This document shows, piece by piece, positions 49,461-57,744 of a stretch of DNA of 64,000 nucleotides. Every line of letters starts with the position of its first letter. Within the stretch, counting starts at the first letter, position 1. The notes under the pieces are model-generated. The model made no database searches. It was given only the letters and a program-made list of their open reading frames with translations, and had not been told where the DNA came from. Source of the DNA: Prevotella koreensis (GTDB lineage: Bacteria > Bacteroidota > Bacteroidia > Bacteroidales > Bacteroidaceae); contig NZ_RYYU01000001.1 in assembly GCF_003977605.1 (NCBI RefSeq), positions 2,296,600 to 2,360,599 on the forward strand, read 5' to 3'. Both the position numbers and the translations under genes were made by a program.

Positions 49461-51854
49461 CTAAAACCTTAGTGAAACGCTGCCCATAGCGGTGAATCCG
49501 GCAGCGGGAACAAATCCGATTTGATAGTAACGGTTATCATTTGTATGTCCGTTCGTCTCGCTTATGGCACTGTAAACCCAACCGCTCTGTGCATAGTGCT
49601 TGTTCATTATGTTGTTAAAGTGAGCACCGAAAGTCACCTCTTTCAGTCCGAGGAACTTCTTTTCGAGGTTCAGCGTGTATGTGACATTTGCATTCATCAC
49701 TTCGTAGGCAGGCAGCGAACGCGCCTCATTCTTGCTGTTGTCGAGATACTGACGGCTCACGTTCTGTGAGTGCAGTACGGCCTGCAGCCCCTTCCAATGG
49801 AAATTGATGAAGGTATTTGAGATGAGCGACGGTGAGAAAGCGAGTGTGGAATTGTCGTAGTGTATGGTGCGTGTTCCGTTATCCCAGTCTTCCACAACCT
49901 CATCGAAATCCTTTATCTTGTTGCTGCTCATAGCCATGTTTGCCTCGATAGACAACCACGATGTGAGGTCGCATCCTATTGTCATTTCCATTCCCATGCG
50001 GTAAGAATCCTTGATATTCGTGGTCAATGGTTCGCCGATGTCACTCTTTGCACCGGTCTGTACGAATTGGTTCTTGTAGCCCATGTAGAACAGGTTCAGT
50101 CCGAAGTGCATTCCCGGCTCGATGTATGAATAGCCCAGTTCATAGTCGGTGAGCGACTCTGCAACAGGAGCCGGGTAACTACCGTTATCTGTGAAGTTGT
50201 TACGTTCAGGTTCGCGGTGACTCAAAGCCACGGAAACGTATGCGTTGTGGTAGTTGTCATGGAAACTGAAACCTGCTTTCGGATTTACGAAATTATACTT
50301 TTGGTCAATGTTAAGCACTTGGTTTGCGTATTCTGTTCCTTTCTTATAGAACTTATCGTTGACACCATCGGTCTTATATCCCACGTGACGATATTGTATG
50401 TCAGCAAACACATCGAACATCGGGTTGATGTGGTAAATCGCCTTGGCGAATACGTTACCGTCAAACTTCTTTGCGTCAGAATCATAGTACTTGTATTTAC
50501 CGTCTTTCATGATTGCCGCGCTCAGTTCCTCGTCAGCCACGTATGTGAGGTGTCCGAAATGGTTTCCGGAGAACTGCTGAAGCGACAGTCCGCTTACGAA
50601 GTCCCAGTCTCGGTTCTTGAAACTCAGGTTCCACACCATTCCGTAAGCATCTTGCGAGAGCCCCTTTCTGCGCACGAAGTCGGTCTTTTTCAGTTTCGTG
50701 CCGTCGCTCTTTGTGAACGTCAGTCCGAACTTATTCAGTTTGTTCTTATATCTGAACTCGTTGTAGTAACCATAACCGTGTGTATAGTGCAGCGAACCAC
50801 TCATGCTCCAGTTCTCGTTGATGTCCCATGCAGCCGACAGGATATTGTGGTTCTGCCAGAAATTGTCTGTGGTTTTGCGCCACAGCGAGCCGTCTCTCAT
50901 CTTGTAGCGTTCGGTAATGTAGTTTCCGTTTTCGTCTTTCGCAAATTTTCCATCGTCACCATATACCAGATGTTCGTATAGCGAATTATATCGTCCGAGC
51001 CCTGCATTATACATATCCTCGTATGTCATGATGCCCGACTTGCCGCCGAACGTGCCGTCCATGAGGCTGAGGTCGTTGTCGCCTGCTGTCACTCCGTTCC
51101 ATGCCTGACCTGTTTTCTCGAAGTTTCCTATGTTCTTATATCTTATCACGAAGTTGTTGCCAATCCACGACAGTCCGCCATAGTATGAGCCGGAACGCCC
51201 TGCTGTACCGTGTATGAAACCATCGGTGTTCGTCTCATGATATGCACCGTCGAATATAAAGTGATTCCACAGCAGACCGGTCGAGAACGACGTGCCCACG
51301 TTGAACGTGTTGTACGAACCATACGAACCGTTGAGTTCGAGCATCGGTGTGTGAGATGGCGACTTCGACGACATAGAAATTGTACCGCCGAAAGCACCGT
51401 CGCCATTGGTCGATGTTCCCACTCCACGCTGTATCTGCACATTGCCCAACAACGAGGCATAACTGTTCATGTTAGCCCAGAACACGCATTGGTCTTCGGG
51501 CGAGTTGAGAGGCACACCGTCCAGAGTAACGTTGATGCGCGAACCGCCTGCACCTCTGATGCGCATATATGCCGTTCCTGTGCCCAGTCCGTTTTCACTC
51601 CACGACAACACTCCCGGCGTTTGCGAGAATAGGAAAGGCAGTTCTTTTCCCGTTTTCGAGAAATCTGAAAGTTCTTTCCGTTTGATGTTCTCCACTGCAA
51701 ACGGTGCACCTTTCTGCGCTTTTACGCCATGCACCACCACCTCCTGTAGTTTCTCCATGCGCAGCGAGTCGGTATTGTTTTGCTGCGCCAGCACTGTCTG
51801 CGTGCCTGCCGTTGCGGTTATCATTGCCACAACAGTCATAATACTTTTTTTCAT
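49461..51854 (-). CDS. TonB-dependent receptor for thiamine (OMR1 type)
   Basis: 797 residues. Signal peptide to about 24 (ATAGTQTVLAQ). TonB box/plug region: RMEKLQEVVVHGVKAQKGAP, LPFLFSQTPGVLSWSENGLG, YMRIRGAGGSRINVTLDGVPLNSPED and VQIQRGVGTSTNGDGAFGGT; then a long barrel ending with PAAGFTAMGSVSLRF (terminal aromatic). No carboxypeptidase-like domain, so it is not a SusC. A TPP riboswitch lies 110 bp before the start codon and a PnuT transporter follows after a 90-bp repeat-filled gap. The same OMR1-PnuT order is known for thiamine uptake in Bacteroides. It needs TonB/ExbBD. Confidence 0.9.
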   Translation of the reverse strand: MKKSIMTVVAMITATAGTQTVLAQQNNTDSLRMEKLQEVVVHGVKAQKGAPFAVENIKRKELSDFSKTGKELPFLFSQTPGVLSWSENGLGTGTAYMRIRGAGGSRINVTLDGVPLNSPEDQCVFWANMNSYASLLGNVQIQRGVGTSTNGDGAFGGTISMSSKSPSHTPMLELNGSYGSYNTFNVGTSFSTGLLWNHFIFDGAYHETNTDGFIHGTAGRSGSYYGGLSWIGNNFVIRYKNIGNFEKTGQAWNGVTAGDNDLSLMDGTFGGKSGIMTYEDMYNAGLGRYNSLYEHLVYGDDGKFAKDENGNYITERYKMRDGSLWRKTTDNFWQNHNILSAAWDINENWSMSGSLHYTHGYGYYNEFRYKNKLNKFGLTFTKSDGTKLKKTDFVRRKGLSQDAYGMVWNLSFKNRDWDFVSGLSLQQFSGNHFGHLTYVADEELSAAIMKDGKYKYYDSDAKKFDGNVFAKAIYHINPMFDVFADIQYRHVGYKTDGVNDKFYKKGTEYANQVLNIDQKYNFVNPKAGFSFHDNYHNAYVSVALSHREPERNNFTDNGSYPAPVAESLTDYELGYSYIEPGMHFGLNLFYMGYKNQFVQTGAKSDIGEPLTTNIKDSYRMGMEMTIGCDLTSWLSIEANMAMSSNKIKDFDEVVEDWDNGTRTIHYDNSTLAFSPSLISNTFINFHWKGLQAVLHSQNVSRQYLDNSKNEARSLPAYEVMNANVTYTLNLEKKFLGLKEVTFGAHFNNIMNKHYAQSGWVYSAISETNGHTNDNRYYQIGFVPAAGFTAMGSVSLRF

Positions 51855-51964
51855 TCTGTTTTTAAGTATAAGAATGTTTAATGTTCAAAGGGGAAAATCC
51901 TGCATGATATGTCACCTGTCAATATTGAATTGTCAAAAAGCAATTCTCAATCAGTGTGCTCATT

Positions 51965-52040
51965 GATCCCTACGCCGGCATTACCCGTATCAGGTCAGAG
52001 GGTCTGATCTCAGCCCGCCCACGGCGGACACCCCTTAACT
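51965..52040 (-). ncRNA. TPP riboswitch (THI element)
   Basis: Read on the minus strand: GGGGTGTCC at the 5' side, then GGGCTGAGATCAGACCCTC, CTGACCTGATACGGGTAATG and CCGGCGTAGGGA, the standard conserved boxes in order, including CUGAGA and ACCUGAU. It lies between the promoter at 52061-52091 and the OMR1 start at 51854, and should repress the OMR1-pnuT operon when TPP is plentiful. Confidence 0.97.
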
Positions 52041-52060
52041 TACCTTTTGTAAGTCGTGTG

Positions 52061-52091
52061 CAAAAATACATAAAATAAGCGAAACACCAAA
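52061..52091 (-). promoter_or_regulatory. Promoter of the OMR1-pnuT operon
   Basis: On the minus strand TTTG (52088-52091), 19-bp spacer, TATTTTTG (52061-52068); placed just before the TPP riboswitch. Confidence 0.8.
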
Positions 52092-52185
52092 GAATACGCA
52101 GAGAAAAGTTTTCTTCATCATTCTGCCGCTTCCCAAAATACAACCATTCCTTCCGGTGCAAAACAAGTTCTGTCAATGCGGTATG

Positions 52186-52250
52186 TTTTAACCCTAATCG
52201 GCCATTAAATCCATTGACTGATTTTGTTCGATTGTCGGGCAGATGTGCTT
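52186..52250 (+). repeat. Direct repeat flanking the cobalamin locus, left copy
   Basis: TTTTAACCC followed by the core GATTTTGTTCGATTGTCGGG plus CAGATGTGCT (52220-52249). An imperfect second copy lies at 61712-61777, on the other side of the btuB cluster. Confidence 0.75.
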
Positions 52251-52306
52251 ACGATCGATTTGAGTATATACAAAGGTCGATTTTTTGTGTTAAATTCACG
52301 ATTGAG

Positions 52307-52338
52307 CTTGTTGGTTTTAAGAAAAAAAAATAACTTTG
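52307..52338 (+). promoter_or_regulatory. Promoter of the cobalamin uptake operon
   Basis: CTTG (52307-52310), 20-bp spacer, TAACTTTG (52331-52338), about 100 bp before the riboswitch. Confidence 0.65.
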
Positions 52339-52439
52339 CATACGAATAATGTGCTTTCCGATAATCCATAGGTGCAAGGATGAGTTCGCTCGACCTGCGC
52401 CTTGACCGGAAGAGGTGCATTGATATGAACTGAAAGTTT

Positions 52440-52630
52440 TTGGTGCCTTTTGCCATACTCTGTTTTAAGTGGGTGGCTGTAAGGCTTATAAGGGAATCAG
52501 GTGAAAGTCCTGAACAGTCCCGCTGCTGTGAGTTTCATTATCACCGGCATCGATGAATCCACTGGAGTAGTCTTGTGATTACACCGGGAAGGAGATGCAA
52601 GGAGAAACAAGTCAGAAGACCTGCCAATTA
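52440..52630 (+). ncRNA. Cobalamin (AdoCbl) riboswitch
   Basis: Conserved boxes in order: GGGAATCAGGTGAAAGTCCT followed by GAACAGTCCCGCTGCTGTGA (52492-52531), CCACTGG (52559-52565), ACACCGGGAAGG, and the B12 box AGTCAGAAGACCTGCC (52610-52625). It precedes the BtuB-like gene by about 150 nt, where the expression platform must lie. It should lower expression of the uptake operon when cobalamin is abundant. Confidence 0.97.
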
Positions 52631-52780
52631 CTTTATATCCGTAGGTGGTGCTCGTGGGTTAGACACTATGGGGAACTTGTTTTATGCTTTGGCAGAAGCC
52701 TGTTGTCGCAGTGCATGCCGTGTCATGTCAAGTGGCTTTTATGCAGAAACTGATACAGAACACCCACGTCATTTATATAT

Positions 52781-54745
52781 ATGATTATGAAACATAAAAA
52801 TATAGTATTCAGTAAGGTGCTGCTGCTTGTTCTGCTTGCAAGCCCTATCTGTTCGTTCGCTCAATCGTCGGGCAAAAAATCGTTAGAAGACAGCATTCAC
52901 ACCATCCGAGAGGTTGAAGTGTTCGGCAAACGTCCGCTTGCCACGGTTCAGAAACTGTCGGGAGGCGAACTGCAGTCGTTGTCAACAACCTCCATTGCCG
53001 ATGCTCTGAAATACTTTGCAGGTGTTCAGATAAAGGATTATGGCGGATTGGGAGGACTTAAGACCATCAATGTGCGTTCGCTCGGTGCCCAGCACGTTGG
53101 CGTTTATATCGACGGCATACGCATCACCAATGCCCAGAACGGCACTGTTGACTTGGGAAAATTCTCGCTTTCCACACTTGAGTCGGTCTCGCTCTACAAT
53201 GCCAACAAATTAGATAACTGTCAGTCGGCCAGCGAGTATGCCTCCGGTGCAACGGTGTATATGCAGACTCGCCGTCCGCGCAAGGACTCATTGACGGTCA
53301 TGGGGCGCATCGCTTCGTTCCATACCTATTCGGGCAAGGCCAATGTTCAGTTCAGCAGAAACGACTGGAGCGGCTTCCTTGATTTGGAATACCTCAACTC
53401 AAAGGGCGATTATCCTTTCCGATATAAGTCGCAATATGAAGATACCGTGGGCACACGCCGCAACTCCGACATCAGATACCTGCGTGCCGAAGGGGCACTT
53501 TTCAATGGTGGCTTCTCCTCGCATCTCTATTTCTACGACTCCGAACGCGGATGCCCGGGTGGTATTGTCAGGCGACTGAGCGACAAATACACCAACGTGG
53601 GGCGCGAGTGGGATCGTGACATGTTCGTGCAGGCATCATATACGAGGGAATTTGCGAAGAGACACAGGTTCAAGGTGAACAGCAAATACAGCAACGAGTA
53701 CCTGCGCTATTGCACCGATTACCCGGAAAATCAGAACACGGCAAAGGTCAATAACCACTATCGGCAGAACGACATCTATGCCTCATTGTCCTACTGTTAT
53801 ATGCCCATCGAATGGCTGTCGGTGAACACCGGTTACGATGCCCGAATGTCATGGCTTAGTGCCGACCTGAAACATTTCTCCTCTATACGCCGACTCGACC
53901 AGAAAGCGGTTGTCGCAGTGCAGGCAAACTATAAAGACTTGCAGCTGTCTGCCTCAATGCTCTATCAGCATTACAAAGACCATACCAAACTGAAAGTCGG
54001 TGCAGCCGACCCTTTGCAGCGCATCACTCCTTCCATATCCGTCGGCTACACCCTGTATGGCGTGACACTGCGCGGCTGGTATAAGAAAATATTCCGTGCC
54101 CCGACGCTCAACGACTTGTATTATACACAAGTAGGCAACCGTAATCTGAAGCCGGAGTACACAAAGCAACTAAACATCGGTATGGAATATCACTACAACT
54201 CAAGACAATGGAAGGCCGCTATTCAAGCCGATGTCTATCAGAACAAAATAGAAAACCGTATCGTATGTATTCCGCTGAAAGGGACATACACATGGTCGAT
54301 GATGAACTATGGCGAGACCTTCTGTCGCGGACTGAATGCCACTGCCTCGGCCAACTTTGCGCCTCGCGACTGGAACTTCTCGTTGCTCACTTCGCTGACA
54401 TGGCAGCGCGACCTTAACCGCACAGACCCTAAAAACGAGGACACATACAACAAGCCCATCTGTTATTCGCCTACAATCAGTTACGGCATTACGGGCATTG
54501 TGGCTTGGAAAACACTCTCACTCACCCTCTCCGACCTGCACGTAAGCAGCAGGATGTGGGCATACGCCGACCCAAGGGACATTCTCGAACCTTATAACAA
54601 TATAGACCTTAAACTGTCATATACATGGCGAAACTACGGCTTCACGCTTGAGGTCAACGACTTGCTCGATGTCCAATACGAGCATATTCCGAGATACCCG
54701 ATGGTGGGAAGAAACTATAAAGCAACTTTAACTTTTGTAATATGA
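52781..54745 (+). CDS. btuB: TonB-dependent cobalamin receptor (BtuB-like)
   Basis: 654 residues, signal peptide to about 28 (LLASPICSFAQ). Plug: IREVEVFGKRPLATVQKLSG, SIADALKYFAGVQIKDYGGL, KTINVRSLGAQHVGVYIDGI, then the barrel with FRAPTLNDLYYTQVGNRNLKPEYTKQ in two adjoining pieces and the C-terminal YPMVGRNYKATLTFVI. Typical BtuB size. The cobalamin riboswitch directly upstream fixes the likely substrate. It ends in an ATGA overlap with the BtuG-like gene, so the receptor and its surface partner are made together. Energy comes from TonB/ExbBD. Confidence 0.93.
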   Translation: MIMKHKNIVFSKVLLLVLLASPICSFAQSSGKKSLEDSIHTIREVEVFGKRPLATVQKLSGGELQSLSTTSIADALKYFAGVQIKDYGGLGGLKTINVRSLGAQHVGVYIDGIRITNAQNGTVDLGKFSLSTLESVSLYNANKLDNCQSASEYASGATVYMQTRRPRKDSLTVMGRIASFHTYSGKANVQFSRNDWSGFLDLEYLNSKGDYPFRYKSQYEDTVGTRRNSDIRYLRAEGALFNGGFSSHLYFYDSERGCPGGIVRRLSDKYTNVGREWDRDMFVQASYTREFAKRHRFKVNSKYSNEYLRYCTDYPENQNTAKVNNHYRQNDIYASLSYCYMPIEWLSVNTGYDARMSWLSADLKHFSSIRRLDQKAVVAVQANYKDLQLSASMLYQHYKDHTKLKVGAADPLQRITPSISVGYTLYGVTLRGWYKKIFRAPTLNDLYYTQVGNRNLKPEYTKQLNIGMEYHYNSRQWKAAIQADVYQNKIENRIVCIPLKGTYTWSMMNYGETFCRGLNATASANFAPRDWNFSLLTSLTWQRDLNRTDPKNEDTYNKPICYSPTISYGITGIVAWKTLSLTLSDLHVSSRMWAYADPRDILEPYNNIDLKLSYTWRNYGFTLEVNDLLDVQYEHIPRYPMVGRNYKATLTFVI

Positions 54746-56019
54746 AAAAAACTTTATCATTAATTTGTTTATTCCTTTTGACTGCTATTCCGGTGGAATT
54801 GCTTGGTCAGGAAAAGATTCTCATTCTGAACGAAGGTAACTGGCAGGCCGACAATGGCAAGTTGACCTACTTTGAAGACGACCATGTCGTTTCAAACGAA
54901 TGGTTCAGAGAGAAGAACGGTTACAAACTCGGCGACACACCGAATGACATTATTCAGATCAACGACACGCTCATCGCCATTGCTATTAACTGGAGCAACA
55001 TCATTCAGTTCATACGTCCCGATGGTACTGCCGTGGCAGCCACCGAGAATGTGCCCAACAATCGTAAACTTGCTTCTGACGGCCGATATGTTTATGTGTC
55101 TTCCTACGGACACGAGTGCGAAACCATTGACGGCATGAAAGCCTTTACCAAGGGTTATGTGGCGAAGATTGATATCACCAACTTCAAGGTTGTTGCCGCC
55201 ACCGAGGTGGGCTATGAGCCTGAAGGCATCGCCCTTTACGATGGTCATATCTTCGTTGCAAATACCGGAGGCTATGCCTTTCAAGAGCCTCACGAGTACG
55301 AAACCACCGTCAGTATTCTCAATGCCGAGACTATGCAACTGGTGAAAAACGTTGATACGGGCACGATAAACCTATATGGCAAAATGTCAAAATCAGGACA
55401 ATATCTCTGCATCAACTCTCCGGGTAACTACTACGAGATACCGGCAAACTCGATCATTTTCGACTGTAAGAAAGCCCTTAATGACGAACCGCGCAGTTTT
55501 GTCGTTATGCCATACGCCGCAACATACAACACTACGACTTGCGATGGACGCTTCTACGTGATTGGTTCGAGGTTTTCATACTATACAAGTGAATACACTT
55601 TTAACTACGTAATTATCGATCCGGCTGAGATTATTCGTACCGATGGAGTGGTGGGAACGACCGAATCGTTTCCCGGAACACTGCTTGAGGACATCAAAAG
55701 CATGACAATGCCATACGCCATATACGTTAATCCATACACCGGTTACGTCTATGCCACCGATGCCGGTTCATATACTGAAGCGGGTGCGCTCCATCAATGG
55801 AATCCCGAAGGAGTGAAACTCGGCACTTACAAGGTGTATATCAATCCCGGACATTTCCTCGCACTACCTCCAAACGGACAGTTCACGGGCATAGAGAATG
55901 TTGAAAACGAGGAACAGAGAACCGATAACTCAATCTACGACCTGCTGGGACGTAAGGTCGAGAAGCCCCAACGTGGCGGCATATATATAAAGAACGGTAA
56001 GAAAATCGTTTGCAAATGA
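54742..56019 (+). CDS. BtuG-like beta-propeller protein with T9SS-like tail
   Basis: 425 residues; Sec signal (LIFLLTAIPVELLG type) without a lipobox Cys. The mature part consists of propeller blades of the YncE/DUF5074 kind: KILILNEGNWQADNGKLTYF, LGDTPNDIIQINDTLIAIA, KLASDGRYVYVSSYG, VGYEPEGIALYDGHIFVANTGG, MPYAIYVNPYTGYVYATDAG. In Bacteroides, BtuG is a surface propeller that binds cobalamin very tightly and feeds BtuB. Unlike that lipoprotein, this one ends in a sorting-like module (NSIYDLLGRKVEKPQRGGIY then IKNGKKIVCK). Overlaps btuB by 4 bp. Confidence 0.82.
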   Translation: MKKTLSLICLFLLTAIPVELLGQEKILILNEGNWQADNGKLTYFEDDHVVSNEWFREKNGYKLGDTPNDIIQINDTLIAIAINWSNIIQFIRPDGTAVAATENVPNNRKLASDGRYVYVSSYGHECETIDGMKAFTKGYVAKIDITNFKVVAATEVGYEPEGIALYDGHIFVANTGGYAFQEPHEYETTVSILNAETMQLVKNVDTGTINLYGKMSKSGQYLCINSPGNYYEIPANSIIFDCKKALNDEPRSFVVMPYAATYNTTTCDGRFYVIGSRFSYYTSEYTFNYVIIDPAEIIRTDGVVGTTESFPGTLLEDIKSMTMPYAIYVNPYTGYVYATDAGSYTEAGALHQWNPEGVKLGTYKVYINPGHFLALPPNGQFTGIENVENEEQRTDNSIYDLLGRKVEKPQRGGIYIKNGKKIVCK

Positions 56020-56076
56020 CAGCCATGAATTATTTATAGAAACCCTTTTTATTAACAATTAAAAAAATAAAACAGT

Positions 56077-57630
56077 ATGAAAAAGTTATTTACTTTATTG
56101 GCATTATGCTTCGGATTGTTGTCCGCATATGCTCAGGAGGGTGTTACCTACACTCTTAAAACTCTGACTTTCGAGGATGCCGACTATGTTTCGGACTCTA
56201 CAAACTATTTGGGGCATCGCAACTGGTCGTCTCTTATAGACAATCCACAGTATGGAGGAACACTGCTCTATGGTGCGAATCATGGTAATCCTTCGCAACC
56301 ATACACCAGCGTTAATTACAAATGGTATGACAGGGACAATACCTTTCTCTATTCAGAACTTCCTTTAAACTGGAACACAACGATGTATTGGGGTGGCGGT
56401 CATGCCATTTCGAACTATTGGAATGGTAAACTTAGCGAAGGCGACTATCTGCACCAACTCTCGGTTTATGTTCCTAATAACGCATCGAGTGGCAGGAACG
56501 GACACGGTCATAACGGCTCTAACAACTTCTGTGTACACTATGGTTATCATGACAACTCCGGTTATTCGGCAGAAAATCTTCCGTCTTTCAAATTCGGAGA
56601 TGGCGTTGCACGTACTGTTGACCACATGTACGTAAACCTTACCACCTATCTTGTAAACTGTTTGAAGAATGGTAATAGCCTCACTGCTGCCCTCGGCCCG
56701 AATGATTATTTGAAGATTGTTGCATCAGGATATTTGGATGGAGATTCTATTGGGAGTAACGAGTTGTTTATGGCAAGATATGGCAACATTCTTATTACAG
56801 ATTGGTCTGAATGGAATCTTTCAAATTTGGAAGAAGTAAATGAGGTTTATTTTAATATTGTTGGCAGCAATGACAATGGTTACGGACTTTCTCAGCCTGC
56901 ATACTTTGCCTATGATGATGTTGCAGTAAGATTCCCTATCGAAGGTAGAAACGATATTAACAATGTAGTGAATACGAAGAAAGAAGATTCTGGTGAAGTA
57001 AAATCGTTCAAAATTATACCTAATTATAATCGTAAAACGAAAGTATATTCTGCTACTGCTACAGGTGATGTACCCGAAGGAATGACCGTATCTTTTGAAA
57101 GTCTTTGTAAAAGTAGTTTTATATTAAGTCCTGGCAATTCCAGTTTTATTACTATTTCTGGCATGCCTTCTACTTGTACTATTACAGGAATATCTTCTGT
57201 CGTAAGTGCCTCCTTGATGGGTGGTGCCGGCTTGATTACCGCAAAAGAGGGTGATACTCAATTCGCTTTCTTAGCATTTCATGGAGAATCGATGACAGAA
57301 GAGCATGGGATAGTAAACGATTATGGCATAGAGGTAAGTGATAAAAAAACTTCCGTGAATTTTACATTCCCTAATGGTAATTATCAGGTAGGAGGTAATG
57401 ATATTACACTTTTTGCCCAAAACGTGAATATAGTAGAGAAACCTGACTTTAATACTAATATTTATATTAATGAATACACCGTTTATTACACCGACTCTAC
57501 AACATCAGGAATTACCGAAATGAAGTCGGAGACAGAGAATACTGCTATCTATAATCTTCAGGGAATTCGCATAGACAACCCAGTTAAGGGAGGTATCTAT
57601 ATAATCAATGGTAAGAAAGTTATATACTAA
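56077..57630 (+). CDS. DUF4465 protein with a duplicated C-terminal domain and T9SS-like tail
   Basis: 517 residues; signal peptide MKKLFTLLALCFGLLSAYAQ. Residues about 25-285 are a DUF4465 domain (LKTLTFEDADYVSDSTNYLG, WYDRDNTFLYSELPLNW, GGHAISNYWNG, QPAYFAYDDVAVRF), a family linked to cobalamin loci in Bacteroidota, and BtuH-type cobalamin-binding proteins may belong to it (from memory, unverified). Residues about 300-475 form a second domain (VKSFKIIPNYNRKTKVYSAT ... GNYQVGGNDITLFAQ) that recurs nearly unchanged in the next gene. The end (TAIYNLQGIRIDNPVKGGIY, IINGKKVIY) is a sorting-like tail. Follows the BtuG-like gene by 57 bp. Confidence 0.8.
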   Translation: MKKLFTLLALCFGLLSAYAQEGVTYTLKTLTFEDADYVSDSTNYLGHRNWSSLIDNPQYGGTLLYGANHGNPSQPYTSVNYKWYDRDNTFLYSELPLNWNTTMYWGGGHAISNYWNGKLSEGDYLHQLSVYVPNNASSGRNGHGHNGSNNFCVHYGYHDNSGYSAENLPSFKFGDGVARTVDHMYVNLTTYLVNCLKNGNSLTAALGPNDYLKIVASGYLDGDSIGSNELFMARYGNILITDWSEWNLSNLEEVNEVYFNIVGSNDNGYGLSQPAYFAYDDVAVRFPIEGRNDINNVVNTKKEDSGEVKSFKIIPNYNRKTKVYSATATGDVPEGMTVSFESLCKSSFILSPGNSSFITISGMPSTCTITGISSVVSASLMGGAGLITAKEGDTQFAFLAFHGESMTEEHGIVNDYGIEVSDKKTSVNFTFPNGNYQVGGNDITLFAQNVNIVEKPDFNTNIYINEYTVYYTDSTTSGITEMKSETENTAIYNLQGIRIDNPVKGGIYIINGKKVIY

Positions 57631-57744
57631 GGACTAATTTCGGAAAATGGTATGTTGTTCTGGTGTGAGCCATTACAACATACCATGCACGGATTAGTTC
57701 TGTGTTGTTAAATGTTTATGTTTAAAATTAAATATCAAAACAGT

